Part shown: positions 1-7,430 of the stretch, one piece after another | Layout of the letters: the number at the start of each line of letters is the position of its first letter | Numbering within the stretch: position 1 is the stretch's first letter | Source: DAOVRD01 sp964521715 | Lineage (GTDB): Bacteria > Planctomycetota > Brocadiia > SM23-32 | DNA length: 64,000 nt | Reading direction: 5' to 3' | NCBI GenBank assembly: GCA_964521715.1 | Contig: CAZFSS010000010.1 | Span: forward strand, 62,001-126,000 | Program-made: the position numbers and the translations under genes | The notes under the pieces: model-generated | What the model was told of the DNA's origin: nothing | The model's database searches: none | The model's input: the letters and a program-made list of their open reading frames with translations, nothing else

Positions 1-781
1 CCCGCTGGACGAACCGGTGGAACAGGTAATCGTGCAGCGGCTTGAGGTCGGCCTGCCTGCCCTGTATGACGGCCTCGAAGGCTCGCTCGGCCTCGGCGTA
101 GGAGGAGTTCTCGAACGAGAGCCGGCGCGAGTAGGGCATGGCGGACTTCATGCCGATGAGCTTGCCGGCCTTCGCCGCCTTCTCCGTATACGCGTCGAGA
201 GCTGCGTCCAGGTCGGAGAGACGCTGGATCGAGCGCCCCAGGGCGCGCTCCCAGCCCTCGACCGCGGACCGGTTTGCCATCACCAGTATCCCGTCGTAGC
301 GCAGGACCTGCCCGAAGGAGGCGGGATGGTCTTTCCCCTTGAAGACATCCAGTTTCGTGGGGCATTCCCAGCAGCAGTCGTTCGCCACCCAGCGCACGTT
401 GGCGGCTTGGAACAGGTCCAGGTAGATCTGCTTGCCGCTCCTGTCGCTCGCGAACTCCCGGAGGTCCTTTGTAATGGCGGCCGCGTTCCTCCGCGTATAG
501 GGAAGGTCCAGGAGCGTCTGGCAGGCGAGCTCCGTCCCCTGGCCGTATCCGGTCGTGCGCACGAAGGACCAGACGTCGAAGAAGCCCTTATCCGTCGACG
601 TATCCGTGCTCTTGCCCTTGCCGGGCAGGACGGCGGCCGTGGCGAGGTCGGCGCCGGCGTAGCCGACGAACTCCCTGTAAGTCAGCTCGCCCTTGCGGCG
701 GTCCATGTCGGCGAAGCCGTGCTGGTGTTCGTGGTTGTCGAACAGCGGCTCGGTCATGACGAAGTCGCGTATGTCACTCAC
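1..781 (-). CDS. Amidohydrolase-like protein, 3' end cut by window edge
   Basis: An open frame of 260 codons runs from a GTG start at 781 (MSDIRDFVMTEP...) off the window edge with no stop. A GGAGG lies 8 nt upstream of the GTG. The early motif DNHEHQHG (about residues 14-21) resembles the HxH metal ligands at the end of strand 1 in amidohydrolase-fold TIM barrels such as uronate isomerase and amidohydrolase_2 proteins. Later stretches (LRYDGILVMANRSAV) fit an alpha/beta protein. The C-terminal metal ligands lie outside the window, so the substrate cannot be inferred. A cytoplasmic role in sugar-acid metabolism would fit the neighbourhood but is a guess. The opposite strand is also open here but has no recognisable protein. 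Confidence 0.6.
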   Translation of the reverse strand, partial: MSDIRDFVMTEPLFDNHEHQHGFADMDRRKGELTYREFVGYAGADLATAAVLPGKGKSTDTSTDKGFFDVWSFVRTTGYGQGTELACQTLLDLPYTRRNAAAITKDLREFASDRSGKQIYLDLFQAANVRWVANDCCWECPTKLDVFKGKDHPASFGQVLRYDGILVMANRSAVEGWERALGRSIQRLSDLDAALDAYTEKAAKAGKLIGMKSAMPYSRRLSFENSSYAEAERAFEAVIQGRQADLKPLHDYLFHRFVQR

Positions 782-842
782 TGCCTGATCCTCCGGGTAC
801 GGGGTAGGCTTGCCCCGAGCGTGACGCGCTGCGAAGGACAAG

Positions 843-871
843 ATGATACCGGCGCGGGTGAACGTTGTCCA
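843..871 (-). promoter_or_regulatory. Candidate sigma-70 promoter for the amidohydrolase gene
   Basis: On the minus strand TGGACA is followed after 17 bp by TATCAT, about 60 nt upstream of the GTG start at 781. It matches the promoter form seen elsewhere in the window. The spacing and the two hexamers are the only evidence. Confidence 0.4.
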
Positions 872-924
872 CACGGTTGAGGGGCAGCCGCGTCAGGCGC
901 CTGCGGGCGTCTGTGCGTCCTCGG

Positions 925-2061
925 CTAACGCCGGGACACGTTCTCGAGGAACACGACGAACATCCTCCCGCCGAGTGCGTTGTCCGGCCGAGGGTTCCAT
1001 GGCTTGCCGACGATGTCGGGCAGGCCGTTGCCGGTGACGTCCCCCACGACGGCCACGTGCCCGCCCAGGTTGGCGTCCAGGATGACGTGTTCCCTCCAGT
1101 CGCCGCCCTTGCCGTCCAGGTTCTCCCAGATGAACCAGCGCGGCGGCCCGTCGCCGGGCACCCCTTCCATCTCGCACGAGAAGATGTCGAAGTCGCCGTC
1201 GCCGTCCAAGTCGCCGACGTAGAGCGAGTGGTACGCGCCGCGGCGAACGCCGTCCCCGTTGGGGACCTCATGCCGACGCCACCGCCGGCCGCGGCCGTCC
1301 AGGTTCTCCATCCACCATATCTTGCCGCCCGGAATCTCGGCGTCGCAAAAGACGATGTCATTCCTGCCGTCGCCGTTCACGTCGCAGACGACGCTGTAGG
1401 TGGCGTTGAAGGCGAAGGCCGGCTGGAAGTCCGGCGGCGGAGGCGTGTTCGGCCCGATGGGATGCTCGATCCATTCGGTGCCGTCGCCGCGGACGTTCTC
1501 GAACCAGACGTCGGTCCGCACGACGTCCAGGTCCCCGTCGTTGTCCACGTCTCCCGCGGACGCCCCCGCGTGCACGGGCGGACCGATCTCCCGCATGGGC
1601 CATCGGCCGGTCGGGTCTTGCGGGACCCTGTACCAGCGAAGGCTGTTCTGGTCGGACATGGTGATGATGTCCGGCCGTCCGTCGCCGTCCACGTCGGCCG
1701 TCACAACATCGTGCACCGCGCCGAGCTCGGGGTCGAAAACGATCCGCTCGAAGGGCTTACCGGTTTCGCGCGAATTGCGGTACCACGCCCCGCCCGTGAC
1801 CAGGTCGATCCAGCCGTCGCCGTCCACGTCGAGCGCGCACGCACCCACGTCGGACGGCGAGTCCACGCCGAGCAGATGGCGCGTCCATCGGTCCGGGGCG
1901 TGGCACTTGTACCAGTATATCTCGCCCCTGGCCCGGCCCATGACGAACTCCAGCCGCCCGTCGTTGTCCAGGTCGGCCAGGGCGGTCTGCCCGTAGCCGC
2001 TCCCCTCCAGCTCCGCGTCTATCACGTGGTGTCGAAAGCGGAACTCCATAGGCCGCCCCAC
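925..2061 (-). CDS. FG-GAP/VCBS-repeat beta-propeller protein
   Basis: A 378-aa protein containing seven calcium-loop repeats of the DxDxDGxxD type (DLDNDGRLEF, DVDGDGWIDL, DVDGDGRPDI, DVDNDGDLDV, DVNGDGRNDI, DLDGDGDFDI, DVTGNGLPDI), spaced about 45-55 residues apart. This is the pattern of a seven-bladed FG-GAP/VCBS propeller. Such proteins usually bind ligands or scaffold surface complexes. Unusually, no signal peptide or membrane segment is seen: the protein starts MGRPMEFRFRHHVID (GTG at 2061), or possibly at the ATG at 2049. It lies 143 bp from the amidohydrolase gene on the same strand. Function beyond the fold is unknown. Confidence 0.8.
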   Translation of the reverse strand: MGRPMEFRFRHHVIDAELEGSGYGQTALADLDNDGRLEFVMGRARGEIYWYKCHAPDRWTRHLLGVDSPSDVGACALDVDGDGWIDLVTGGAWYRNSRETGKPFERIVFDPELGAVHDVVTADVDGDGRPDIITMSDQNSLRWYRVPQDPTGRWPMREIGPPVHAGASAGDVDNDGDLDVVRTDVWFENVRGDGTEWIEHPIGPNTPPPPDFQPAFAFNATYSVVCDVNGDGRNDIVFCDAEIPGGKIWWMENLDGRGRRWRRHEVPNGDGVRRGAYHSLYVGDLDGDGDFDIFSCEMEGVPGDGPPRWFIWENLDGKGGDWREHVILDANLGGHVAVVGDVTGNGLPDIVGKPWNPRPDNALGGRMFVVFLENVSRR

Positions 2062-2121
2062 CCGATCTCTGTCCCCTGCCGGAGGTCATCTGCATCGCGC
2101 GCGCCCCGCACGCCGGCGCGG

Positions 2122-2442
2122 TCACGTATCGGACGGCTCCTGCGGCGAGTCAGCGGCACTTCGGCCGCCGGCCTCGGCCTGCGCCTTCCGCACCTGCTCG
2201 ACTATGTCCAGAATCGTGGCGACCTTGAGACGCGGCGCGTCTTCGGGGATCTCGCGAAGCTTCCCGGCCGGCAGGTTATCCTCCAGGAAGGCGCGGACGT
2301 CGAACACCTCCCACCAGCAGTCGAGGATGCGAGGGCAGATCGAACGGCCTTCCTGCGTCCGGCAGTAGTGGAACGTGACGGAATGCCCCAGGCGCCTGCA
2401 CCGCAGGACGCGTTCGTCGTTGTCGGTTAGCGGCACGCGCAC
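2122..2442 (-). CDS. Small conserved protein with HxxTFxYCR motif
   Basis: A 106-aa cytoplasmic-looking protein. It carries LGHSVTFHYCR (residues 19-29) followed by CPRILDCWW (36-44), giving three Cys plus His in a short span; together with Cys15 these could bind a metal or FeS cluster, though that is inference. The family looks like the short uncharacterised proteins common in deltaproteobacteria and planctomycetes. The C-terminal third is charged and helical (ILDIVEQVRKAQAEAGG). It lies 60 bp upstream of the VCBS gene on the same strand and 40 bp from a TIR element. No function is assigned. Confidence 0.6.
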   Translation of the reverse strand: MRVPLTDNDERVLRCRRLGHSVTFHYCRTQEGRSICPRILDCWWEVFDVRAFLEDNLPAGKLREIPEDAPRLKVATILDIVEQVRKAQAEAGGRSAADSPQEPSDT

Positions 2443-2485
2443 TGCCCCTGTGACGCGAACGGGAGATCGCCGATCAACCGCCTAA

Positions 2486-2761
2486 GAGCCTCTAACAGAA
2501 TGACCCGTGGCCGCGACGGAGCGGATTTCGCCGCAGGCCAAGGAGCGTCGGGCGCCGGCGCATTAGGGGTCCGATGCGCCAAGCCTGCGCGACGCCGGAA
2601 TGCGGCGAAGGACGCCCGTCCCTTCGGGTTGCGCCTCAGGCCGGCGTCTGCTGTGTCAGGTCTCCTCGCCGTGCCTGACCCTGGCACGGGCTCGGAGCCC
2701 TTCCTTGCATCCATCCGGCCGGAAGCGCAACGCGGCTCACGCGGCATCCTGTTAGGGGCTC
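2486..2761. mobile_element. MITE-like element A (276 bp) with TIRs and TAA target duplication
   Basis: The ends read GAGCCTCTAACAGAATG on the left and, as reverse complement on the right, GAGCCCCTAACAGGATG, so 15 of 17 bases match. A TAA trinucleotide directly flanks both ends (2483-2485 and 2762-2764), as a 3-bp target-site duplication would. The interior has no credible gene and several GC-rich hairpins. A second element with nearly the same TIRs lies at 25409-25573. A 3-bp T-A-rich duplication and GAGCC-type ends would suit an IS5-like transposase acting in trans, which is inference. It sits 3 bp past the trpB2 stop codon. Confidence 0.75.
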
Positions 2762-2767
2762 TAAGTT

Positions 2768-4141
2768 CTATCTCACGGCCGGCTTCGGGAGATCCTTGAT
2801 GGCGGCCAGCGACTTGCGCAGCTCCTCCTCGGGCAGCGGGTAGTCCTGGAGCTTGCCGCTGAGGTAGGCGTCGTAGCCCGTCAGGTCCATCAACCCGTGG
2901 CCGGACCAGTTGAACAGGATGGCCTTCTCCTTGCCCTCTTCCTTCGCCCTTTCGGCTTCCTGGATGACGGCGGCGATGGCGTGGGAGGTCTCCGGCGCCG
3001 AGATGAAGCCTTCCGTGTGGGCGAACTGCACCGCGGCCTCGTAGCATTCCAGTTGGTTGAGCGCCCGCGCTTCGATCAGGCCGTCCAGCAGGAGCTGGCA
3101 GACCAGCGGCGCCATGCCGTGGTACCGCAGGCCGCCGGCGTGGATGGGCGGCGGCATGAAGCTGTGCCCGAGCGAGTGCATCGCAAGGAGCGGCGTCGTC
3201 ATCGCCGTGTCGCCGAAGTCGTACACGAACGGGGCGCGCGTCATCGTGGGGCAGGCCGTCGGCTCGGTCGCGATGATCTGCACCTCTTTGCCGTGGATCT
3301 TATCGCGCACGAAGGGGAAGGCCATTCCGGCGAAGTTCGACCCGCCGCCCGCGCACCCGATCACGACGTCCGGGTAATCGCCGATCTTCTTGAACTGCTT
3401 CTGCGCCTCCAGGCCAATGATGCTCTGGTGCAGGAGGACGTAGTTCAGAACGCTGCCCAGCGAGTAGCGCGTATTCTTGGAGGTGACGGCGTCTTCGATC
3501 GCTTCGCTGATAGCGATGCCCAGGCTGCCGGGCGTGCCGGGCATCTCCTCCAGGATCTTGCGGCCGGCGTTCGTCTCTCGGCTCGGACTGGCGATGCACT
3601 CAGCGCCCCAGACGCTCATCATGAGCTTGCGGAAGGGCTTCTGATCGAAGCTGATGCGCACCATGTAGACCTTGCATTCGAGCCCGAACAGGCAGCAGGC
3701 CATCGCCAGGGCACTGCCCCACTGTCCGGCGCCGGTCTCCGTAGTGATGCGCTTGATCCCGAACGCCTTGTTGTAATACGCCTGGGCGATGGCCGTGTTG
3801 GGCTTGTGGCTGCCCGGCGGGGAGACGCCCTCGTTCTTGTAGTAGATCCTGGCGGGCGTGCCGAGCGCTTCCTCCAGGGCCTTCGCCCGGTGCAGAGGGC
3901 TCGGCCGCCAGAGTACCAGCTTCTCCAGCACCGGCTCGGGGATGTCGATCCATCGCTCCCGGCTGACCTCCTGCTCGATGAGGTTCATCGGGAAGACGGG
4001 CGCCAGGTCCTGGGGGCCGATGGGCTTGCCCGTGCCCGGATGGAGCGGAGGCTGCGGCAGGTTCGGCATGTCGGCCTGGATGTTGTACCACTGCCGCGGG
4101 ATCTCGTTCTCCACCAGTATGACGCGAGTCGGCGTGTCCAC
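2768..4141 (-). CDS. trpB: TrpB2-type tryptophan synthase beta chain
   Basis: A 457-aa PLP enzyme expected to condense indole with L-serine to make tryptophan in the cytoplasm. The PLP lysine is K113 in PPGSHKPNTA. The glycine-rich phosphate loop is CAGGGSNFAG, and the ETGAGQWG segment is typical. The N-terminal extension and motif PSPLHRAKALEEALGTPARI mark the TrpB2 branch rather than TrpB1. The start is the GTG at 4141, preceded by AAAGGAG at 7 nt; upstream codons do not resemble the family. No trpA or other trp gene is nearby. Stand-alone TrpB2 proteins may salvage indole or work without TrpA. A sigma-70 promoter lies at 4240-4267. Confidence 0.93.
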   Translation of the reverse strand: MDTPTRVILVENEIPRQWYNIQADMPNLPQPPLHPGTGKPIGPQDLAPVFPMNLIEQEVSRERWIDIPEPVLEKLVLWRPSPLHRAKALEEALGTPARIYYKNEGVSPPGSHKPNTAIAQAYYNKAFGIKRITTETGAGQWGSALAMACCLFGLECKVYMVRISFDQKPFRKLMMSVWGAECIASPSRETNAGRKILEEMPGTPGSLGIAISEAIEDAVTSKNTRYSLGSVLNYVLLHQSIIGLEAQKQFKKIGDYPDVVIGCAGGGSNFAGMAFPFVRDKIHGKEVQIIATEPTACPTMTRAPFVYDFGDTAMTTPLLAMHSLGHSFMPPPIHAGGLRYHGMAPLVCQLLLDGLIEARALNQLECYEAAVQFAHTEGFISAPETSHAIAAVIQEAERAKEEGKEKAILFNWSGHGLMDLTGYDAYLSGKLQDYPLPEEELRKSLAAIKDLPKPAVR

Positions 4142-4239
4142 TGTCTGCTCCTTTCGCCCTTCTGGATGATGCAGGCACTCTGGGGCAGCGCCACGGGTCT
4201 GGTTCGGATGGCCGACCGGGGGCACCCTCGAAAGCCAGC

Positions 4240-4267
4240 ATCTTAACCGTTGAACGGGAATTGTCAA
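4240..4267 (-). promoter_or_regulatory. Sigma-70 promoter of trpB2
   Basis: Minus-strand TTGACA, 16 bp spacer, TAAGAT, about 100 nt upstream of the GTG start. The -35 hexamer is a full match. The 5' leader is long enough to hold regulation, but no attenuator or T-box was recognised by eye. Confidence 0.55.
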
Positions 4268-4301
4268 GGCGCCAGCGGCTCGCCGAGGCCCCCTCCTTGC
4301 C

Positions 4302-4330
4302 TTCTGAGCGGCTCGGTCGTCCGGTATAAT
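4302..4330 (+). promoter_or_regulatory. Sigma-70 promoter of the exported coiled-coil gene
   Basis: TTCTGA, 17 bp, perfect TATAAT at 4325-4330, about 50 nt before the ATG at 4382. The -35 is weak and the -10 is perfect. Confidence 0.5.
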
Positions 4331-4381
4331 GGCTGGCTCCGGCGTGGAAGTGGATCGGGTCCCATCCTGTGGAGGCGCAAG

Positions 4382-5059
4382 ATGCTGCGATCAAGAGGAC
4401 TGCTGATGGCCGCTCTGGCGGCAACCGTTCTTGGCTGGAACGCGTCCGTTCGGGCCGACGAGGCGCAGGGACAGGGCGCCACGGACGCGGAGGGCCTGCT
4501 GCTCCATGCCGCGCAAGAGCCAGGGGCGGAACAGCCTGGGGTACAGGCCGCCGCGCCGCAGGAGGAGCAGGCCGATCCTGCCCGCCGCATGGCCGACTTG
4601 AGGAAGCGCATCGCCGTCCTGGCCGCCATGGCGAGGGTGGCTCGGAACGAGCAGTTGCCTGAGGTGGCTGACGCCCTGGAGCAACGGGCGAAGGACCTGG
4701 CGGGCGAACTGCGCGACGCCATCGTGGCCCTCGGCCAGAAGGGCGCCGAGCAGAAGAAGGAGCTGCGCGCGAGCGCGGAGCAACTGCGCGCCAGGGCGGC
4801 CCAGCAGCAGGACCAGGCGCGCGAGCTGGAGGCGAACGGGAAGGCGGATGAAGCCCTGGCCGCAAGGAGAGAGGCTGCGAAGCTCATGGCGCAAGCGATC
4901 GCCCTGGACGGCAGGGCCGCGGAACTGGGCGGCTGGGCTGAGGTCGCCCTTTCCCTCCGCCAACTGAACGAGGGGCAGGCCGCCCTGCGCAACGAAGTGC
5001 AGCAGATGCGCGGCGAGCTCGACGCACTGAAGGAGCGCGTCGGCGCGATGGAGCGCTGA
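4382..5059 (+). CDS. Exported Ala/Gln-rich coiled-coil protein
   Basis: A 225-aa protein with a signal peptide (MLRSRGLLMAALAATVLGW..., predicted cleavage near VRADEA). From about residue 60 to the end it is an almost continuous amphipathic helix rich in Ala, Glu, Gln and Arg (for example EQLRARAAQQQDQARELEA), ending in RNEVQQMRGELDALKERV. This predicts a periplasmic coiled coil. The ATG at 4382 has GGAGG 6 nt upstream, and a TATAAT lies 52 nt upstream. It ends 5 bp from the convergent esterase gene. No family was recognised; a structural or envelope role is a guess. Confidence 0.75.
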   Translation: MLRSRGLLMAALAATVLGWNASVRADEAQGQGATDAEGLLLHAAQEPGAEQPGVQAAAPQEEQADPARRMADLRKRIAVLAAMARVARNEQLPEVADALEQRAKDLAGELRDAIVALGQKGAEQKKELRASAEQLRARAAQQQDQARELEANGKADEALAARREAAKLMAQAIALDGRAAELGGWAEVALSLRQLNEGQAALRNEVQQMRGELDALKERVGAMER

Positions 5060-5064
5060 GCCGG

Positions 5065-5808
5065 TTAGATGCCGAGCGCGGCGGCGTGGAACTTGAGCGC
5101 CTGCCGGATGTGCACGTCCCAGTAGCCCCACTCGTGTCCGCCCGGGAACTCCTCGTACTCGTGCGGGATGCCCAGCTTCCCCAGGTAGACGTGGAACGCG
5201 CGGCTGTGTTCGATCAGGCCATCGTCCGTCCCGCAGTCGAAGCGGATAGCGGGCAGCAGGCGGCGGTCCGCCTGCTCGGCCAGGCGCAGGACGTCGTTGC
5301 CGCCCTCGGCCGGATCGTCGCCGAATATGCGCGACAGCTCGTCGTGGCGCTCCGGGCTCTCCAGTATCTTCCCGATGTCGAAGACGCTCGAGTGCGAGAC
5401 GACGCTGCAGAAGCGGTCCGGGTGCTTCAGGGCCAGCTTCATGGCGCCGTAGCCGCCCATGGACAGGCCGCCGATGGCCCGCCCTTCGCGCGAGCGGATC
5501 GTGGGGAAGAACCTGTCGACGAGTCCGATGACGTCCTGCATGATGTGGCTCTCGTAGGCGTAGCCGCGCGCGGCGTCCGTGTAGAAACCCCGCCCCCCGT
5601 CCGGCATGACGACGATGAGGGGCATGCCGGCCACGTAGCGCTCGATGGACGTGCGGCGGGTCCATATCGAGTCGTCGTCGGAGAGGCCGTGCAGGAGGTA
5701 CAGCACGGGATAGGGGCCGTCGCTGGCCGCGTCTTCGGGCAGGATGACGGTCATGTTCGTCTGCTTGCTGAGCGAGCTTGCGAAGAAGCCGAGTCTGAGG
5801 ACGGCCAT
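5065..5808 (-). CDS. Esterase D / tributyrin-esterase-like alpha/beta hydrolase
   Basis: A 247-aa alpha/beta hydrolase. Visible motifs are the oxyanion-region YLLHG (residues 37-41), the nucleophile elbow GLSMGG with Ser116, an acid in CGTDDGLIEHS and the catalytic His in GGHEWGYW near the C-terminus. These fit the esterase D / acetyl-xylan-esterase-like family (PF00756). No signal peptide is seen, so it is probably cytoplasmic and acts on short acyl esters or acylated sugars. It is in line with the downstream-reading MBL gene (42 bp apart, same strand), which may be co-transcribed. Confidence 0.88.
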   Translation of the reverse strand: MAVLRLGFFASSLSKQTNMTVILPEDAASDGPYPVLYLLHGLSDDDSIWTRRTSIERYVAGMPLIVVMPDGGRGFYTDAARGYAYESHIMQDVIGLVDRFFPTIRSREGRAIGGLSMGGYGAMKLALKHPDRFCSVVSHSSVFDIGKILESPERHDELSRIFGDDPAEGGNDVLRLAEQADRRLLPAIRFDCGTDDGLIEHSRAFHVYLGKLGIPHEYEEFPGGHEWGYWDVHIRQALKFHAAALGI

Positions 5809-5850
5809 CTGTGCGTTCTCCGTTGGCGAGCGGGTGAAGGGGGACGGGCG

Positions 5851-7242
5851 CTACAGATCGTAGGTCTGGCCCTCTTCCGGCACCAGGACGTTGCGCGCGC
5901 CGAGTTCTTGCAGGTCGGCGGCGAGCCTGTCGGAGGCCTCCGATTCTCCGTGCACCACGAAGGCGTGGTCCACTTCGGGCCCCATGTCCTTCGCGTAGGA
6001 GATCAGTTCGTCGTGGTCGGCGTGGGCGCTCAGGGCGTTGATCGTGCGGACCTGCGCGCGCAGCTCGTATGGGTCGCCGTAGATCTTGATTGGGCTGAGC
6101 TTCTCGACGATGCGGCGGCCCAGGGTGTTCTCCGCCTGATAGCCGACGATCAGGATGACGTTGCGTTCGTCCTCCACCGTGTGCTTGAGGTGATGGAGGA
6201 TGCGGCCCCCTTCGCACATGCCCGACGCCGAGATGATAAGGACCGGACCGCGCATGGAGTTGAGTCTCTTCGACTCCTCCACGTCCGACACGTAAGTCAG
6301 CGAGGGGAAGGCGAACGGATCGTCCCCCTTGCGCAGCCGCTCCGTCGTCTCTTCGTCGTAGCACTCGGGGTGCCTCCTGTGCACCTGCGTCGCCTTGGTC
6401 GAGAGCGGGCTGTCCACGTAGGTCGGCAGCCCGTCGATGGCGCCCTCCTCGAACAGTTCGCTCAGGAAGTAGAGGATCTGCTGCGTCCGGCCGACGCTGA
6501 AGGCGGGGATGAGGAGCCGCGACTGGTCGCGCAGCACCTGCCGGCAGAGGGCCGCCAGCGTCTCCTTGACGTCTTGCCTGCGGGGATGGAGGCGGTTGCC
6601 GTAAGTGCTCTCGGTTATGAGCACCTCCACGTCGTGGACGACGTCGGGATCGTCCAGGATCGGCATGTCCCTGCGCCCCATGTCCCCGGTGAAGAAGAGG
6701 CGCCGGCGGCTGCCGTTCTCCCGGATGTCCAGTTGGACGGACGCGGAGCCCAGTATGTGCCCGGCGTCCTCGAAGGTGAGGGTGACGTGCGGCGTCAGCT
6801 CCACGGGCTGCCCGTAGCGCAGCGGTTTGAAGGCCCGCAGCGTCGGCGGGACGTCGTCGGGCTCATACAGGGGCTCGAACGGGTTCTTGCCCTGCTGGAT
6901 GCGCTTCTTGTTGACGTAGGCCACGTCCTGCACCTGCAGGTGCGCGGAGTCGGCCAGCATGATCTCACACAGGTCCCGGGTGGCGGGCGTGGCCATTATG
7001 GGGCCGTCAAAGCCCTGCTTGACGAGTACCGGCAGGTTGCCGCTGTGGTCGATGTGCGCGTGGGAGAGGACGCAGAGGTCGAGCGAGCGCACGTCGAGCG
7101 GGAAGTTGCGGTTGCGCTCGAAGGCTTCCTTGCGTTTGCCCTGGAAGAGGCCGCACTCCAGCAGGATGCGTTTGCCCCTGACCTCCAGCACGTGCATCGA
7201 GCCCGTCGTGTTGCGGACGGCGCCGAAGAACTGCAGCTTCAT
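5851..7242 (-). CDS. MBL-fold beta-CASP ribonuclease/exonuclease-like protein
   Basis: A 463-aa metallo-beta-lactamase protein with the beta-CASP insert, the family of RNase J/CPSF73-like nucleases (YSH1 type). Metal ligands are in LSHAHIDHSG (H61, H63, D65, H66); further motifs are FTGDMGRRDM, ISASGMCEGGRILHHL (beta-CASP) and ALSAHADHDEL near the C-terminus. Length and motif order are those of bacterial 'MBL-fold RNA specificity domain' proteins. It likely hydrolyses RNA in the cytoplasm. The start ATG at 7242 opens the likely two-gene unit with the esterase. Confidence 0.92.
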   Translation of the reverse strand: MKLQFFGAVRNTTGSMHVLEVRGKRILLECGLFQGKRKEAFERNRNFPLDVRSLDLCVLSHAHIDHSGNLPVLVKQGFDGPIMATPATRDLCEIMLADSAHLQVQDVAYVNKKRIQQGKNPFEPLYEPDDVPPTLRAFKPLRYGQPVELTPHVTLTFEDAGHILGSASVQLDIRENGSRRRLFFTGDMGRRDMPILDDPDVVHDVEVLITESTYGNRLHPRRQDVKETLAALCRQVLRDQSRLLIPAFSVGRTQQILYFLSELFEEGAIDGLPTYVDSPLSTKATQVHRRHPECYDEETTERLRKGDDPFAFPSLTYVSDVEESKRLNSMRGPVLIISASGMCEGGRILHHLKHTVEDERNVILIVGYQAENTLGRRIVEKLSPIKIYGDPYELRAQVRTINALSAHADHDELISYAKDMGPEVDHAFVVHGESEASDRLAADLQELGARNVLVPEEGQTYDL

Positions 7243-7277
7243 CTCTGCGCCCCCTTGCGTGTGAGCGGAACAGCCTA

Positions 7278-7306
7278 CTCTAATGCCTGCGCGGCGGCGC
7301 CGTCAA
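7278..7306 (-). promoter_or_regulatory. Possible promoter of the MBL/esterase unit
   Basis: Minus-strand TTGACG, 17 bp, TTAGAG, about 36 nt upstream of the MBL start. The -35 is good and the -10 poor. It is divergent from the promoter at 7329-7357. Confidence 0.3.
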
Positions 7307-7328
7307 ACCCCGGCCCTTGCCCCTCTGC

Positions 7329-7357
7329 TTGACGCTTTGCCTGCGCCGCCGTATACC
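7329..7357 (+). promoter_or_regulatory. Sigma-70 promoter of the GH129-like gene
   Basis: TTGACG, 17 bp, TATACC, about 75 nt upstream of the ATG at 7431. Confidence 0.5.
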
Positions 7358-7430
7358 AGTCTGTCCTCGCGGAGGCGGCGCGCTTCCCCGTTCCCGTCCC
7401 GTGCGGACCGTTCTTGTCGGAGGTGCGGCC

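Noticed and set aside
17..880. Plus-strand open frame at the window start
   Set aside because: It is the complement of the amidohydrolase frame, which has a good GTG start with GGAGG and a recognisable metal motif.
5060..5064. Terminator between the coiled-coil and esterase genes
   Set aside because: The gap is only 5 bp and shows no hairpin; any termination must lie within the coding regions.
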